A stretch of DNA of 10,992 nucleotides, taken from assembly GCA_023429275.1 (NCBI GenBank), contig JAEYWB010000708.1:1-10992 (forward strand). The letters run 5' to 3'. The position numbers were made by a program, and so were the translations under genes. Shown here one piece after another: positions 1 to 6,425 of this stretch (positions within the stretch are counted from its first letter, which is position 1; each line of letters starts with the position of its first letter). The stretch comes from Planctomycetota bacterium. Lineage in GTDB: Bacteria; Planctomycetota; Planctomycetia; Planctomycetales; Planctomycetaceae. The notes under the pieces were generated by a model, which was not told the DNA's origin, searched no databases, and saw nothing but the letters and a program-made list of their open reading frames with translations.

Positions 1-1850
1 CCCGCCGTGTTTTGGGCGGGGGGACGTGGATCGAGTGCCCGACTTTTCGCCGCAGCGATCGAGGCACCCTCTCGACGATCGCAGGGCCGGCACTCCTCTC
101 CGAACCGATGACGACGATCGTCGTCGACCCCGGCTTCGAGGCCTCGATCCTTGAGGAGGGAGCAGGAAAAGGGTCGATCGTACTTCGCCGTCTCGAGGAG
201 GCCCGACCGGAGCAACTGACGAGGGAAGAGACTCCCGATCCTGTCCAGCTCGAGATCTTCAACAACCTGTTCGCCTCGATCGCGGAGCAGATGGGGGAGA
301 CGCTGCGGCGGACGTCGATCTCGACGAACGTCAAGGAGCGGCTTGACTACAGCTGCGCGGTGTTCGACTCGGCGGGGGAGCTTGTCGTCAACGCCCCGCA
401 CATTCCGGTTCACCTCGGAGCGATGGCCGAAACGGTCCGGAACGTCCTCGCCGACAACCGGGACCTCGGGCCCGGCGATGTCGTCCTCACGAATGATCCA
501 TTTCGTGGAGGATCGCACCTTCCCGACCTGACGGTCGTCACGCCAGTCTTCGATTCCGCCGGTCGAGACCTCCTGTTCGTCGTCGCAAGCCGGGCTCACC
601 ACGCTGAGATTGGAGGGATCGTTCCGGGGAGCATGCCGCCGTTTTCCCGGACGCTGGCCGAAGAAGGGGTGCTGATTCGAAACTTCCGAATCGTCCGCCG
701 CGGAGAGTTCCAGGAGCGGGCGCTCCGCACGCTGCTGGGCGACTCCACCGCGTCCGCCGAAGCGACGTCCGACGTTCCCGCTCCGACCTACCCGTCGCGG
801 CGGCCGGACGACAACGTGGCGGACCTGTCCGCACAGATCGCCGCGAACCAGACCGGCGTGACGCTTTTGCGGCACCTCGTCAATGAACGCTCGCTCGGGC
901 GTGTCCAGAGGTACATGCGGTTCATCCGCGAGGCGGCCGCGACCAAGGTTCGACAGGCACTCGCTGCGATGCCGGATGGCGAATACCGGTGCACCGACTT
1001 TCTTGACGACGGAAGCCCGATTGCCGTGACGATCACCATCGCTGGCGACCGGGCGACGGTGGACTTCACGGGAACCGGCCCGGTCCTGCAGTCAAACCTC
1101 AATGCCAACCGGGCGATCGTGACGGCGGCTGTCCTGTATGTCTTCCGGACGCTCATCGACGAGGACATCCCTCTGAACGGCGGCGTCCTCGAGCCGGTGA
1201 CGATCCGGATTCCCGAATCCCTCCTGAATCCGCCGTCTCACGACGATCCTGCGCAGTGCGCCGCAATCGTCGGTGGAAATGTCGAAACGTCGCAGAGGGT
1301 CGTCGATGTTCTCCTGCAGGCCCTCGGTTCCGCGGCCTGCAGCCAGGGGACGATGAACAACCTGACCTTCGGGGATGCGACGTTCGGGTATTACGAAACG
1401 ATCTGTGGCGGAAGCGGCGCGACTCCCCGGGGAGCGGGGGTCGACGCCGTTCACACCCACATGACCAACACCCGGTTGACCGACGTCGAACTTCTCGAAC
1501 AGCGATACCCCGTCCGGGTGCGGGAGTTTTCGATCCGCCGCGGGTCGGGCGGGGCGGGGCGGCACCCGGGTGGAGCCGGGGTGATTCGCGAGATTGAGTT
1601 TCTCCGCCCCGTGACCGTCTCGATTCTGTCGCAACGACGCGGAAAAATCGGGCCGCCCGGACTTGCGGGTGGGGGCCCCGGAGCGGCCGGACGGAACCTC
1701 CTGCAACGCTCCGACGGCGAGCGAGCGGACCTGGGGGCGGCGTCACAAGTCTCGGCCCAAAAAGGAGATCGGATCATCCTCAAGACGCCGGGCGGAGGTG
1801 GATGGGGTTCCCTGGAGCTGGAATCTGAACAAACGCCACGTACCCCGTAA
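1..1850 (+). CDS. 5-oxoprolinase (HyuA C-terminal end fused to HyuB domain), 5'-truncated
   Basis: ATP-dependent cytosolic hydrolase family that opens 5-oxo-L-proline to glutamate (glutathione cycle); relatives act on hydantoins. The reading frame (first full codon at 3) is open to the left edge, so the true start lies outside. The first ~45 residues, including IAGPALLSEP and TTIVVDPG, match the end of a HyuA half. After a short linker, DPVQLEIFNNLF at about nt 237 opens a complete HyuB half. HyuB marks: NVKERLDYSCAVFD, NDPFRGGSHLPD (nt ~492-527), HHAEIGG, DFTGTGP, GGNVETSQRVVD, THMTNTRLTDVE and the terminal PGGGGWG. The continuous frame implies a single-chain enzyme of the eukaryotic OPLAH type rather than separate hyuA and hyuB. 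Stop TAA at 1848. Family assignment is firm. The oxoproline substrate is inferred from the fused layout and HyuB sequence; a hydantoinase or N-methylhydantoinase role is the alternative. Confidence 0.9.
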   Translation, partial: RRVLGGGTWIECPTFRRSDRGTLSTIAGPALLSEPMTTIVVDPGFEASILEEGAGKGSIVLRRLEEARPEQLTREETPDPVQLEIFNNLFASIAEQMGETLRRTSISTNVKERLDYSCAVFDSAGELVVNAPHIPVHLGAMAETVRNVLADNRDLGPGDVVLTNDPFRGGSHLPDLTVVTPVFDSAGRDLLFVVASRAHHAEIGGIVPGSMPPFSRTLAEEGVLIRNFRIVRRGEFQERALRTLLGDSTASAEATSDVPAPTYPSRRPDDNVADLSAQIAANQTGVTLLRHLVNERSLGRVQRYMRFIREAAATKVRQALAAMPDGEYRCTDFLDDGSPIAVTITIAGDRATVDFTGTGPVLQSNLNANRAIVTAAVLYVFRTLIDEDIPLNGGVLEPVTIRIPESLLNPPSHDDPAQCAAIVGGNVETSQRVVDVLLQALGSAACSQGTMNNLTFGDATFGYYETICGGSGATPRGAGVDAVHTHMTNTRLTDVELLEQRYPVRVREFSIRRGSGGAGRHPGGAGVIREIEFLRPVTVSILSQRRGKIGPPGLAGGGPGAAGRNLLQRSDGERADLGAASQVSAQKGDRIILKTPGGGGWGSLELESEQTPRTP

Positions 1851-1856
1851 GAAACG

Positions 1857-1877
1857 CTTCTCCGGGCAGGGGAGAAG
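1857..1877 (+). terminator. hairpin 7 nt after the 5-oxoprolinase stop (possible terminator)
   Basis: A perfect 7-bp stem (CTTCTCC / GGAGAAG) with a 7-nt loop begins seven bases after the stop codon. There is no T-run on its 3' side, so it is not a textbook intrinsic terminator. It may mark the transcript end or stabilise it. Confidence 0.3.
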
Positions 1878-1881
1878 GCTC

Positions 1882-1887
1882 TACAAT
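1882..1887 (+). promoter_or_regulatory. fabF: possible -10 box (TACAAT) for the fabF transcript
   Basis: TACAAT matches five of six -10 consensus bases and is followed by a C-rich run, as at other candidate -10 boxes in this window. The -35 region 17-18 bp upstream (near TTCTCC) is poor and falls inside the preceding hairpin. If used, the mRNA would carry a leader of about 95 nt containing the hairpin at 1934-1967. Confidence 0.28.
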
Positions 1888-1933
1888 CCCCCCCGGTCAG
1901 GCAGTGTCAGTTTCGGTTGTGTGATTGGGTTCC

Positions 1934-1967
1934 ATGGCCCGTTTGTCGGCTGCGACAGAAGGGCCAT
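1934..1967 (+). promoter_or_regulatory. long leader hairpin upstream of fabF
   Basis: Fifteen paired positions surround a GCTG tetraloop (1949-1952). The outer arm is ATGGCCC/GGGCCAT and the inner arm TGTCG/CGACA. Between them are one G.A mismatch, one T-A pair and one G.U wobble. It ends 10 nt before the GGGGAG ribosome-binding site and 21 nt before the ATG. It could be an mRNA structure controlling translation or stability, or a DNA operator. The structure is read directly; the function is unknown. Confidence 0.5.
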
Positions 1968-1977
1968 TTCGGCATTT

Positions 1978-1983
1978 GGGGAG
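1978..1983 (+). promoter_or_regulatory. ribosome-binding site fixing the fabF start
   Basis: GGGGAG lies 5 nt before the ATG at 1989. It selects that codon over the in-frame GTG at 1917, whose extra 24 residues do not resemble a ketoacyl synthase N-terminus and would be encoded largely by the hairpin. Confidence 0.6.
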
Positions 1984-1988
1984 CAGTG

Positions 1989-3272
1989 ATGAGACGGCGA
2001 GTCGTTGTGACGGGCTTGGGGTGCGTGACTCCCGTGGGGAACTCCATCGATTCCATGTGGAAGTCGCTTCAGGAATCGAAAAGCGGCATCGACTACATCA
2101 CCCACTTCGACGCGTCCGGTTTCCCCACGAAGTTCGCGGCCGAAGTCCGGGGGTTCAACCTCGGCGATTACATTCCGAACCCCGAGCGGTTCCAGTATGC
2201 CGGCCGCAATATCCGTTTCGCCATCGGCGCGGCGGTCCAGGCGGTCAAGGACAGCGGCCTCGACGAGGGGCTCAAGAACCCCGAGCGGTTCGGCGTTTAC
2301 CTCGGTGCGGGCGAAGGGCAGCAGGACTTCCTGCTGTTCATGAGCATCATCGCCGAAGCGCAGCGCGACGGTGATTTCGACATGGAGAAGTTCACCCGGC
2401 TCGGTCTCGAGCGGATGAACCCGAAGGCCGAGATCGAGCAGGAACCGAACATGCCTGCGGGACACCTCGCGAGCCTGTTCAACGCTCAGGGGCCAAACCT
2501 CAACTGTCTCACGGCTTGTGCTGCGTCCAGTCAGGCGATCGGCGAAGCGACGGAAATCATCCGCCAGGGTGAGGCGGACGTGATGCTGTCGGGGGGAGCC
2601 CACAGCATGATCCACCCGTTCGGGGTGACCGGCTTCAACCTGCTCACGGCCCTGTCGACGCACAATGAATGTCCGCAGAAGGCCTCCCGTCCGTTCGACC
2701 GCGACCGGGACGGCTTCGTCCTCGGCGAAGGTGCGGGGATGCTGATCCTCGAAGAGCTCGAGCACGCGAAGGCTCGCGGCGCGCGGATCTATGGGGAAGT
2801 TGCGGGGTATGGGTCAACAGCGGACGCTTATCGGATCACCGATATTCATCCGGAAGGGCGTGGAGCGACCGCCTGCATCAAGATGGCCCTTGCCGATGCG
2901 CGGCTCAATCCGAATGATATCGAGTACGTCAACGCCCATGGAACAAGCACCGAGGTAAACGACAAAGTCGAGACCGCCGCGATCAAGCATTCCCTGGGAG
3001 ATCATGCCTTTAAAGTGCCGATTTCGAGCACAAAGAGCATGATGGGGCACTTGATCGCCGCTGCCGGGAGCGCCGAAGCGATCGTCTGTCTCTTGTCGAT
3101 GCGGGATGGGATCCTGCCTCCGACGATCAATTACGAGACACCGGATCCGGAGTGCGATCTCGACTATGTTCCGAATACGCCGAGACAGGGGAAGGTGAGG
3201 CACTCCCTGTCGAACAGCTTTGGCTTCGGTGGCCAGAACGTCTCCCTGATCTTTTCGCAGTTCAAGGGATGA
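1989..3272 (+). CDS. fabF: beta-ketoacyl-ACP synthase II family protein (FabF-like)
   Basis: Condenses acyl thioesters with malonyl-ACP in fatty-acid or related acyl-chain elongation; cytosolic thiolase fold. The protein has 427 residues from ATG 1989. It starts MRRRVVVTGLGCVTPVGN, the standard KAS opening. Catalytic residues are visible: Cys177 in TACAASSQ, His317 in NAHGTSTEVND and His354 in STKSMMGHLIAAAGS, preceded by the STKS lysine. The 37-residue spacing of the two histidines equals that of E. coli FabF (303/340). GFGGQN near the C-terminus is the gating-loop glycine motif, with Q in place of the usual T. About 14 extra residues lie before the active-site Cys (roughly residues 128-155, between DFLLFMS and MPAGHLAS), longer than E. 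coli FabF. No acyl carrier protein gene is adjacent, so this may be a paralogue with its own acyl substrate rather than the housekeeping enzyme. Family is certain; the role within it is not. Confidence 0.93.
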   Translation: MRRRVVVTGLGCVTPVGNSIDSMWKSLQESKSGIDYITHFDASGFPTKFAAEVRGFNLGDYIPNPERFQYAGRNIRFAIGAAVQAVKDSGLDEGLKNPERFGVYLGAGEGQQDFLLFMSIIAEAQRDGDFDMEKFTRLGLERMNPKAEIEQEPNMPAGHLASLFNAQGPNLNCLTACAASSQAIGEATEIIRQGEADVMLSGGAHSMIHPFGVTGFNLLTALSTHNECPQKASRPFDRDRDGFVLGEGAGMLILEELEHAKARGARIYGEVAGYGSTADAYRITDIHPEGRGATACIKMALADARLNPNDIEYVNAHGTSTEVNDKVETAAIKHSLGDHAFKVPISSTKSMMGHLIAAAGSAEAIVCLLSMRDGILPPTINYETPDPECDLDYVPNTPRQGKVRHSLSNSFGFGGQNVSLIFSQFKG

Positions 3273-3274
3273 CA

Positions 3275-3292
3275 GCCGGAATTTCGTCCGGC
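3275..3292 (+). other. intercistronic hairpin 1 (after fabF stop)
   Basis: Perfect 6-bp stem GCCGGA/TCCGGC with a 6-nt loop, starting two bases after the fabF stop. There is no T-tract. Together with the next hairpin it fills most of the fabF-hydrolase junction. A stabiliser, processing site or leaky terminator are all possible. Confidence 0.4.
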
Positions 3293-3300
3293 ACGATGAG

Positions 3301-3318
3301 GTTTCGCGGGCGCGAAAC
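3301..3318 (+). other. intercistronic hairpin 2 (before hydrolase RBS)
   Basis: Perfect 7-bp stem GTTTCGC/GCGAAAC with a GGGC loop, 8 nt after hairpin 1 and 10 nt before the AGGAGG of the next gene. No T-tract follows, so full termination is unlikely. Confidence 0.4.
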
Positions 3319-3328
3319 AGGACGAGGT

Positions 3329-3334
3329 AGGAGG
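3329..3334 (+). promoter_or_regulatory. strong Shine-Dalgarno deciding a TTG start
   Basis: AGGAGG lies 5 nt before TTG 3340, the strongest ribosome-binding site in the window. It supports the rare TTG start of the hydrolase, which places a hydrophobic segment at the extreme N-terminus. Confidence 0.65.
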
Positions 3335-3339
3335 AAGAT

Positions 3340-4431
3340 TTGGTCTGGCCCGTGATTGCGCTCGCAGTGTTGCTGGGGGTCGCGTTTTTCGAGATCGCCT
3401 TTCATCTCTTCTTCGGACATAAGGCCCTCGCCTATTTCGAATCCTGCCCTCCCGCGCAGGTTCCATCGAAGCCTGCCGATCCTGGTGCCGAGCGCATCGA
3501 GTTCCCAAATGACGCCGGCCAGACACTTCGCGGCGCCATCCTGAAGTCTTCCGGCCAGACGACGCGCGGACTTGTCGTCTTCTGCCCCGAGATGAAGGCG
3601 AACTTCTGGTCGTTTCAGGCCTATCTTCCGGCCGCGCGGCTTGCGGGGTTCGATATCCTCGCGTTCGACTTCCGGAACCAGGGAGAGAGCGACTCCGAAG
3701 CGGGCTACTCGCCGCTGCACTGGCTGACCCGAAAGGAGATCTCGGATCTCCAGGCCGCGGTCGACTTCGCGCGGGCTCGTCCGGAGTACAAGGACCTCCC
3801 CATCGTCCTCCACGGCGTCAGCCGCGGAGCGGGCGCCGCCCTCGCGGTCGCCGCCGAGCGGTCGGACATCTCGGGAGTCGTGACGCAGGGGGCGTTCAGC
3901 TGCTGGTCACTTCTCGACTACTACATGCGGAAGTGGAAGAGCTCCGTTGTTCCGAGGCTGCAGTACGTCCTTCCGGACTGGCATAACCGCATCACAATGG
4001 CCGTGACCAAGCGGCTGAGCGAGCGCCGCCGCGGAGCGCACTTCACCAGTATCGAGCCGCTCCTTCCGCGGCTTGCCGCCACTCCGCTTCTCTGGATGGC
4101 TGCCCAGCGCGACTCCTGCGTTCCGACGGAAGTCGCCGACAGCCTGTTCGCGAAGACCGGCCGCCCCGACAGCGATTTCTGGGCTGTTCCGAAGGCCCGC
4201 CACAACGGGGAACGCGTCGCGCAGTTGACGGAGTTCGACCGCCGCCTCGTCCGATTCCTCTGCATGACGGCCGGAATCCCGGTCCTTCCTGGCGACGTGA
4301 AATCCGTCGACGACAGCACCCCGGCACCGCTGGCGGTCCGTTACGACAGCCGCCATCGCACCGGATCCAAGGCTCCCACCGGTCGGCGTTTTTCGCTCGA
4401 GACCTCTAAGGACGGACGGCCCGAAGAATGA
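3340..4431 (+). CDS. membrane-anchored alpha/beta hydrolase
   Basis: Serine hydrolase of the alpha/beta fold; substrate unknown (ester, thioester or lipid are possible). The protein has 363 residues from TTG 3340. Residues ~2-21 (VWPVIALAVLLGVAFFEIAF) form one hydrophobic segment without a lipobox or clear signal-peptidase site, so a membrane anchor is likely. The core starts near residue 60 (LRGAIL, GLVVFCPE). FDFRNQGESDSE is the usual oxyanion-side region. The nucleophile elbow is GVSRG with Ser161; Asp258 in AAQRDSCVP and His288 in PKARHNGE complete a plausible triad. A tail of ~75 residues, low in hydrophobics at its end, follows the His. It sits 67 bp behind fabF in the same direction and is probably co-transcribed, which suggests an acyl-chain substrate, but that is inference. 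Its last 26 bp overlap the 3' end of murG on the opposite strand. Confidence 0.87.
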   Translation: MVWPVIALAVLLGVAFFEIAFHLFFGHKALAYFESCPPAQVPSKPADPGAERIEFPNDAGQTLRGAILKSSGQTTRGLVVFCPEMKANFWSFQAYLPAARLAGFDILAFDFRNQGESDSEAGYSPLHWLTRKEISDLQAAVDFARARPEYKDLPIVLHGVSRGAGAALAVAAERSDISGVVTQGAFSCWSLLDYYMRKWKSSVVPRLQYVLPDWHNRITMAVTKRLSERRRGAHFTSIEPLLPRLAATPLLWMAAQRDSCVPTEVADSLFAKTGRPDSDFWAVPKARHNGERVAQLTEFDRRLVRFLCMTAGIPVLPGDVKSVDDSTPAPLAVRYDSRHRTGSKAPTGRRFSLETSKDGRPEE

Positions 4432-5503
4432 TGTCGGCGACCGCTCTCGCCGCGTCCGGCGCGGCGAGCTGACGGACCGCTCTCGACATCGCGTTCCGGC
4501 GTTCCGCATCCCCCAGGAGGAGGTTCAGTTCTCCGCGGAGTGCGTTGGAGAAGTCGGGCCGCTGTTGCTCGATGACGACGCTTCCGCCACCGGCTCGGAA
4601 CGTTTCCGCGTTGGCCCGCTGGTGATCGTCAGCCGCGTGCGGATAGGGGACGAGAATGGACGGAACGCTCGCACAGGCAAGCTCCGCCAGCGTCGTTCCC
4701 CCCGCGCGGGTCACCGCCAGGGCGGCAGTGCGGTAGTGAGGCGTCATGTCGCCCAGGAACGCCTGGACATTCGCCTGCAGCCCCGCGGTCTGGTAAGCCT
4801 GCTCGACCATCTCCCGGTCTGTCTCCCCGGTCTGATGGACGATGTTCCATCCACGTAACGTTCCCGCATCCGCCGTGACGATGTCGATCAGGGCCTGGTT
4901 CAGACCGTGCGATCCCTGGCTTCCCCCGAGAACCAACAGGGTGCGTCCGCCGGCGACCTCCTCCGGCGGCCGGTGAGCCAGTGCGGCGATCTCCCGGCGG
5001 ACCGGATTGCCCGTGTGGACGAGCGAGACGCCTCGAGAGGGAAGATGCCTGTGACTTGCCCGGTCGGTGCAGCAGATCGTTTGGGCCGCACGGCCAAGCC
5101 ATCGCGTGACCCGTCCCGGGAAGGCGTTCTGCTCGAGAAGCACGATCGGGACCCGCCTCGACCTCGCCGCGAGCAGGAGAGGAACGCTCGCGAATCCGCC
5201 ACAGCCGACGACCGCAGTGGGCTTTCGCTGGTCGATGATTCGTCCTGCTTCGGACCACGCCTGCCAGTTGCGCCGAAGAAACCGCCAGGGTGCCCGTTTC
5301 ATCGTCGAGGGAGCGACGACCGGCAGCATGAGGGCTTCCCACGCCACGCTGCGCGTCACGACCTGATCAATCGGCTTGTCAGACGTCACCAGTGCCAGGT
5401 TGAGATCGAGATCCCTGGACGAAAGCTCTTCGGCCACGGCGATGGCCGGGAAGAGATGTCCCCCGGAACCGCCGGCGGCGAAGAGGATGGAGAGGGGAGG
5501 CAC
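4406..5503 (-). CDS. murG: UDP-GlcNAc:lipid I N-acetylglucosaminyltransferase MurG
   Basis: Transfers GlcNAc from UDP-GlcNAc to lipid I to make lipid II on the cytoplasmic membrane face, the last cytosolic step of peptidoglycan synthesis; GT28 family, GT-B fold. With GTG 5503 the protein has 365 residues, near the usual ~355. Motifs in order: AAGGSGGHLFPA at residues 9-20 (His16, glycine-rich membrane-side loop), CGGFASVPLLLAA, LLEQNAFPGRVTRWL, LGGSQGSHGLNQA opening the C-terminal domain, TRAGGTTLAEL (Glu274) and LVPYPHAADDHQ (Gln295), the UDP-GlcNAc pocket. A longer frame back to GTG 5587 exists, but the extra residues look non-coding and contain a candidate promoter, and the conserved beta strand begins at PLSILFAAGG. 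No clear Shine-Dalgarno precedes 5503. None of the visible neighbours are mur, fts or mra genes, so it lies outside a division/cell-wall cluster. Its 3' end overlaps the hydrolase by 26 bp. Function is certain; the start is likely. Confidence 0.93.
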   Translation of the reverse strand: MPPLSILFAAGGSGGHLFPAIAVAEELSSRDLDLNLALVTSDKPIDQVVTRSVAWEALMLPVVAPSTMKRAPWRFLRRNWQAWSEAGRIIDQRKPTAVVGCGGFASVPLLLAARSRRVPIVLLEQNAFPGRVTRWLGRAAQTICCTDRASHRHLPSRGVSLVHTGNPVRREIAALAHRPPEEVAGGRTLLVLGGSQGSHGLNQALIDIVTADAGTLRGWNIVHQTGETDREMVEQAYQTAGLQANVQAFLGDMTPHYRTAALAVTRAGGTTLAELACASVPSILVPYPHAADDHQRANAETFRAGGGSVVIEQQRPDFSNALRGELNLLLGDAERRNAMSRAVRQLAAPDAARAVADIILRAVRP

Positions 5504-5547
5504 GCGGAGTGAATGTCTCGACGGAGAGCGGGGAAGTTTGCGCCGGC

Positions 5548-5556
5548 AGAATAGCA
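5548..5556 (-). promoter_or_regulatory. murG: extended -10 box upstream of murG
   Basis: On the minus strand TGC-TATTCT gives an extended -10 (TG plus one base, hexamer 4 of 6), followed by GCCGG. It lies 44 nt before the GTG at 5503. TTGAGA lies only 13 bp upstream, so no properly spaced -35 is visible. The box resembles those ahead of rlmI and the PLP enzyme. Confidence 0.35.
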
Positions 5557-5611
5557 GAGCCCCCGCTCTCAACAGAGATTCACCCACTGTCGCGTTGCGA
5601 ACATCGACTTC

Positions 5612-5628
5612 GAGGCGTCACGAGCCTC
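5612..5628 (-). terminator. small hairpin after the lipoprotein gene
   Basis: Perfect 5-bp stem GAGGC/GCCTC with a 7-nt loop, 23 nt beyond the lipoprotein stop and upstream of the murG promoter candidate. No T-run follows. It is a weak terminator candidate. Confidence 0.2.
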
Positions 5629-5651
5629 CCCGACGGCAAAGACAAGTCACA

Positions 5652-6056
5652 CTATGACGAAAGGTCGAAGGTCTTCTCATTCGGACCTCCGGAGGTGACC
5701 TCCAGTTCGAGAGTGGACTTCGAGTTGAATTTCTCCGGAATGAACTGCTCGCGTACCTGAATCTTTTCGCCGGGGTTGTCCTCGCGGAACTTTCCGGGAA
5801 CGTCGCGGAGCGCTTCGATCCTGACGATCTTCTTGCCGGGGCTCACCTCGAGGGAGAACTGCCCATCGATGATCTTGCCGCCGGCGCTTGTCCCTTCTCC
5901 AACGGGGACGACGGTGATGTCCCCTTCCTTGATCGGCTCACCTTTGAACGTGACCTTGCCGGTCACGCGCTCCAGCTTCGGGCCCGAGGGCGCAGATCCG
6001 CATCCTGCGGACGAAAGTACGGCCAGTGAACAGGCAAGGAACGTTCTTCGAATCAT
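5652..6056 (-). CDS. small planctomycete-type lipoprotein, carboxypeptidase-regulatory-like fold
   Basis: Predicted exported lipoprotein of 134 residues; no enzymatic function recognised. The start is ATG 6056, which gives a classic signal: MIRR, a hydrophobic stretch (residues 5-16) and a lipobox ending in SAGC with Cys19 as the lipidated residue. GGAG lies 8 nt upstream of the ATG (plus-strand CTCC, 6065-6068). The mature part opens with VTGKVTFKGEPIKEGDITVVPVG, followed by GGKIIDGQFSLEVSPGKKIVRIEA. This is the beta-sandwich repeat common in short planctomycete lipoproteins annotated as carboxypeptidase-regulatory-like or transthyretin-like. The C-terminal half is charged and ends ELEVTSGGPNEKTFDLSS. 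It follows the DUF1559 gene on the same strand; such pairs recur in planctomycete genomes, so a shared envelope role is plausible but unproven. Confidence 0.85.
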   Translation of the reverse strand: MIRRTFLACSLAVLSSAGCGSAPSGPKLERVTGKVTFKGEPIKEGDITVVPVGEGTSAGGKIIDGQFSLEVSPGKKIVRIEALRDVPGKFREDNPGEKIQVREQFIPEKFNSKSTLELEVTSGGPNEKTFDLSS

Positions 6057-6425
6057 CTGCAGAACTCCAAACGTGGTCGTCGGTCCCGCGAACGGCATTC
6101 CAGGGCCGATGCCTGCGGAACAGCGACACCCAGGCACACTTCAGGACATCAAGTCGATGAAACGGGCAGCCAGGAGGCCGCACCCGCTCCGGTCTTTCGA
6201 AAGAGATGGAGAGCACTGCGCGAGTCCCGCCGCTCAGCTCCGGCACGTCGCGCGGGAACCCGGTCGCCCCGGTTCACCGCCGCCAGTCAGCTTCGGTCGA
6301 CTGACCGCGACATCCGGCACTCCTGACCGTGTCGAAGCACCGACCGGACAGAAGCCGGACCGCTGGTGCGTCCGGCTCATCCGCAAGGCGAGAGCCATCG
6401 GGCGGGACGAAGCACCTGCGGATTC
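6057..6425. other. 369-bp stretch without a supported gene, between DUF1559 and lipoprotein genes
   Basis: The open frames crossing this stretch are long only because of the high GC content; they resemble no family and lack a sensible start. It holds a perfect 8-bp hairpin (6353-6377), a 12-bp palindrome TCTTTCGAAAGA (6193-6204), several weaker dyads and recurrent CCGGAC/CCGGCA words. I found no convincing promoter before the lipoprotein gene, so read-through from the DUF1559 promoter may express it. Confidence 0.5.
6353..6377 (-). terminator. hairpin downstream of the DUF1559 gene
   Basis: Perfect 8-bp stem AGCCGGAC/GTCCGGCT with a 9-nt loop, about 48 nt past the DUF1559 stop. On the minus strand it is followed by TCTGTCC, a weak pyrimidine stretch. 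It may be a partial terminator or a 3' stabiliser that lowers lipoprotein expression relative to DUF1559. Confidence 0.35.

Noticed and set aside
538..1783. Long minus-strand open frames opposite the 5-oxoprolinase gene
   Set aside because: They are antisense to a clear HyuB domain, are Arg/Pro/Ser-rich and show no family motif; they arise from high GC content at third codon positions.
1917..1988. 24-residue N-terminal extension of the ketoacyl synthase from GTG 1917
   Set aside because: It is encoded largely by the leader hairpin, has no ribosome-binding site, and precedes the canonical RRVVVTGLG start, which has a good Shine-Dalgarno.
1881..2765. 294-codon minus-strand open frame opposite fabF
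   Set aside because: The plus strand carries an unmistakable ketoacyl synthase with active-site residues here; the antisense frame has no recognisable domain.
5504..5587. 28-residue N-terminal extension of MurG from GTG 5587
   Set aside because: The extra residues do not resemble any MurG start and contain a candidate -10 box; the conserved first strand begins directly after GTG 5503.
6193..6204. 12-bp palindrome TCTTTCGAAAGA as a regulator site
   Set aside because: It stands alone, far from any promoter I could support; a single palindrome of this size is expected by chance in a window this long.
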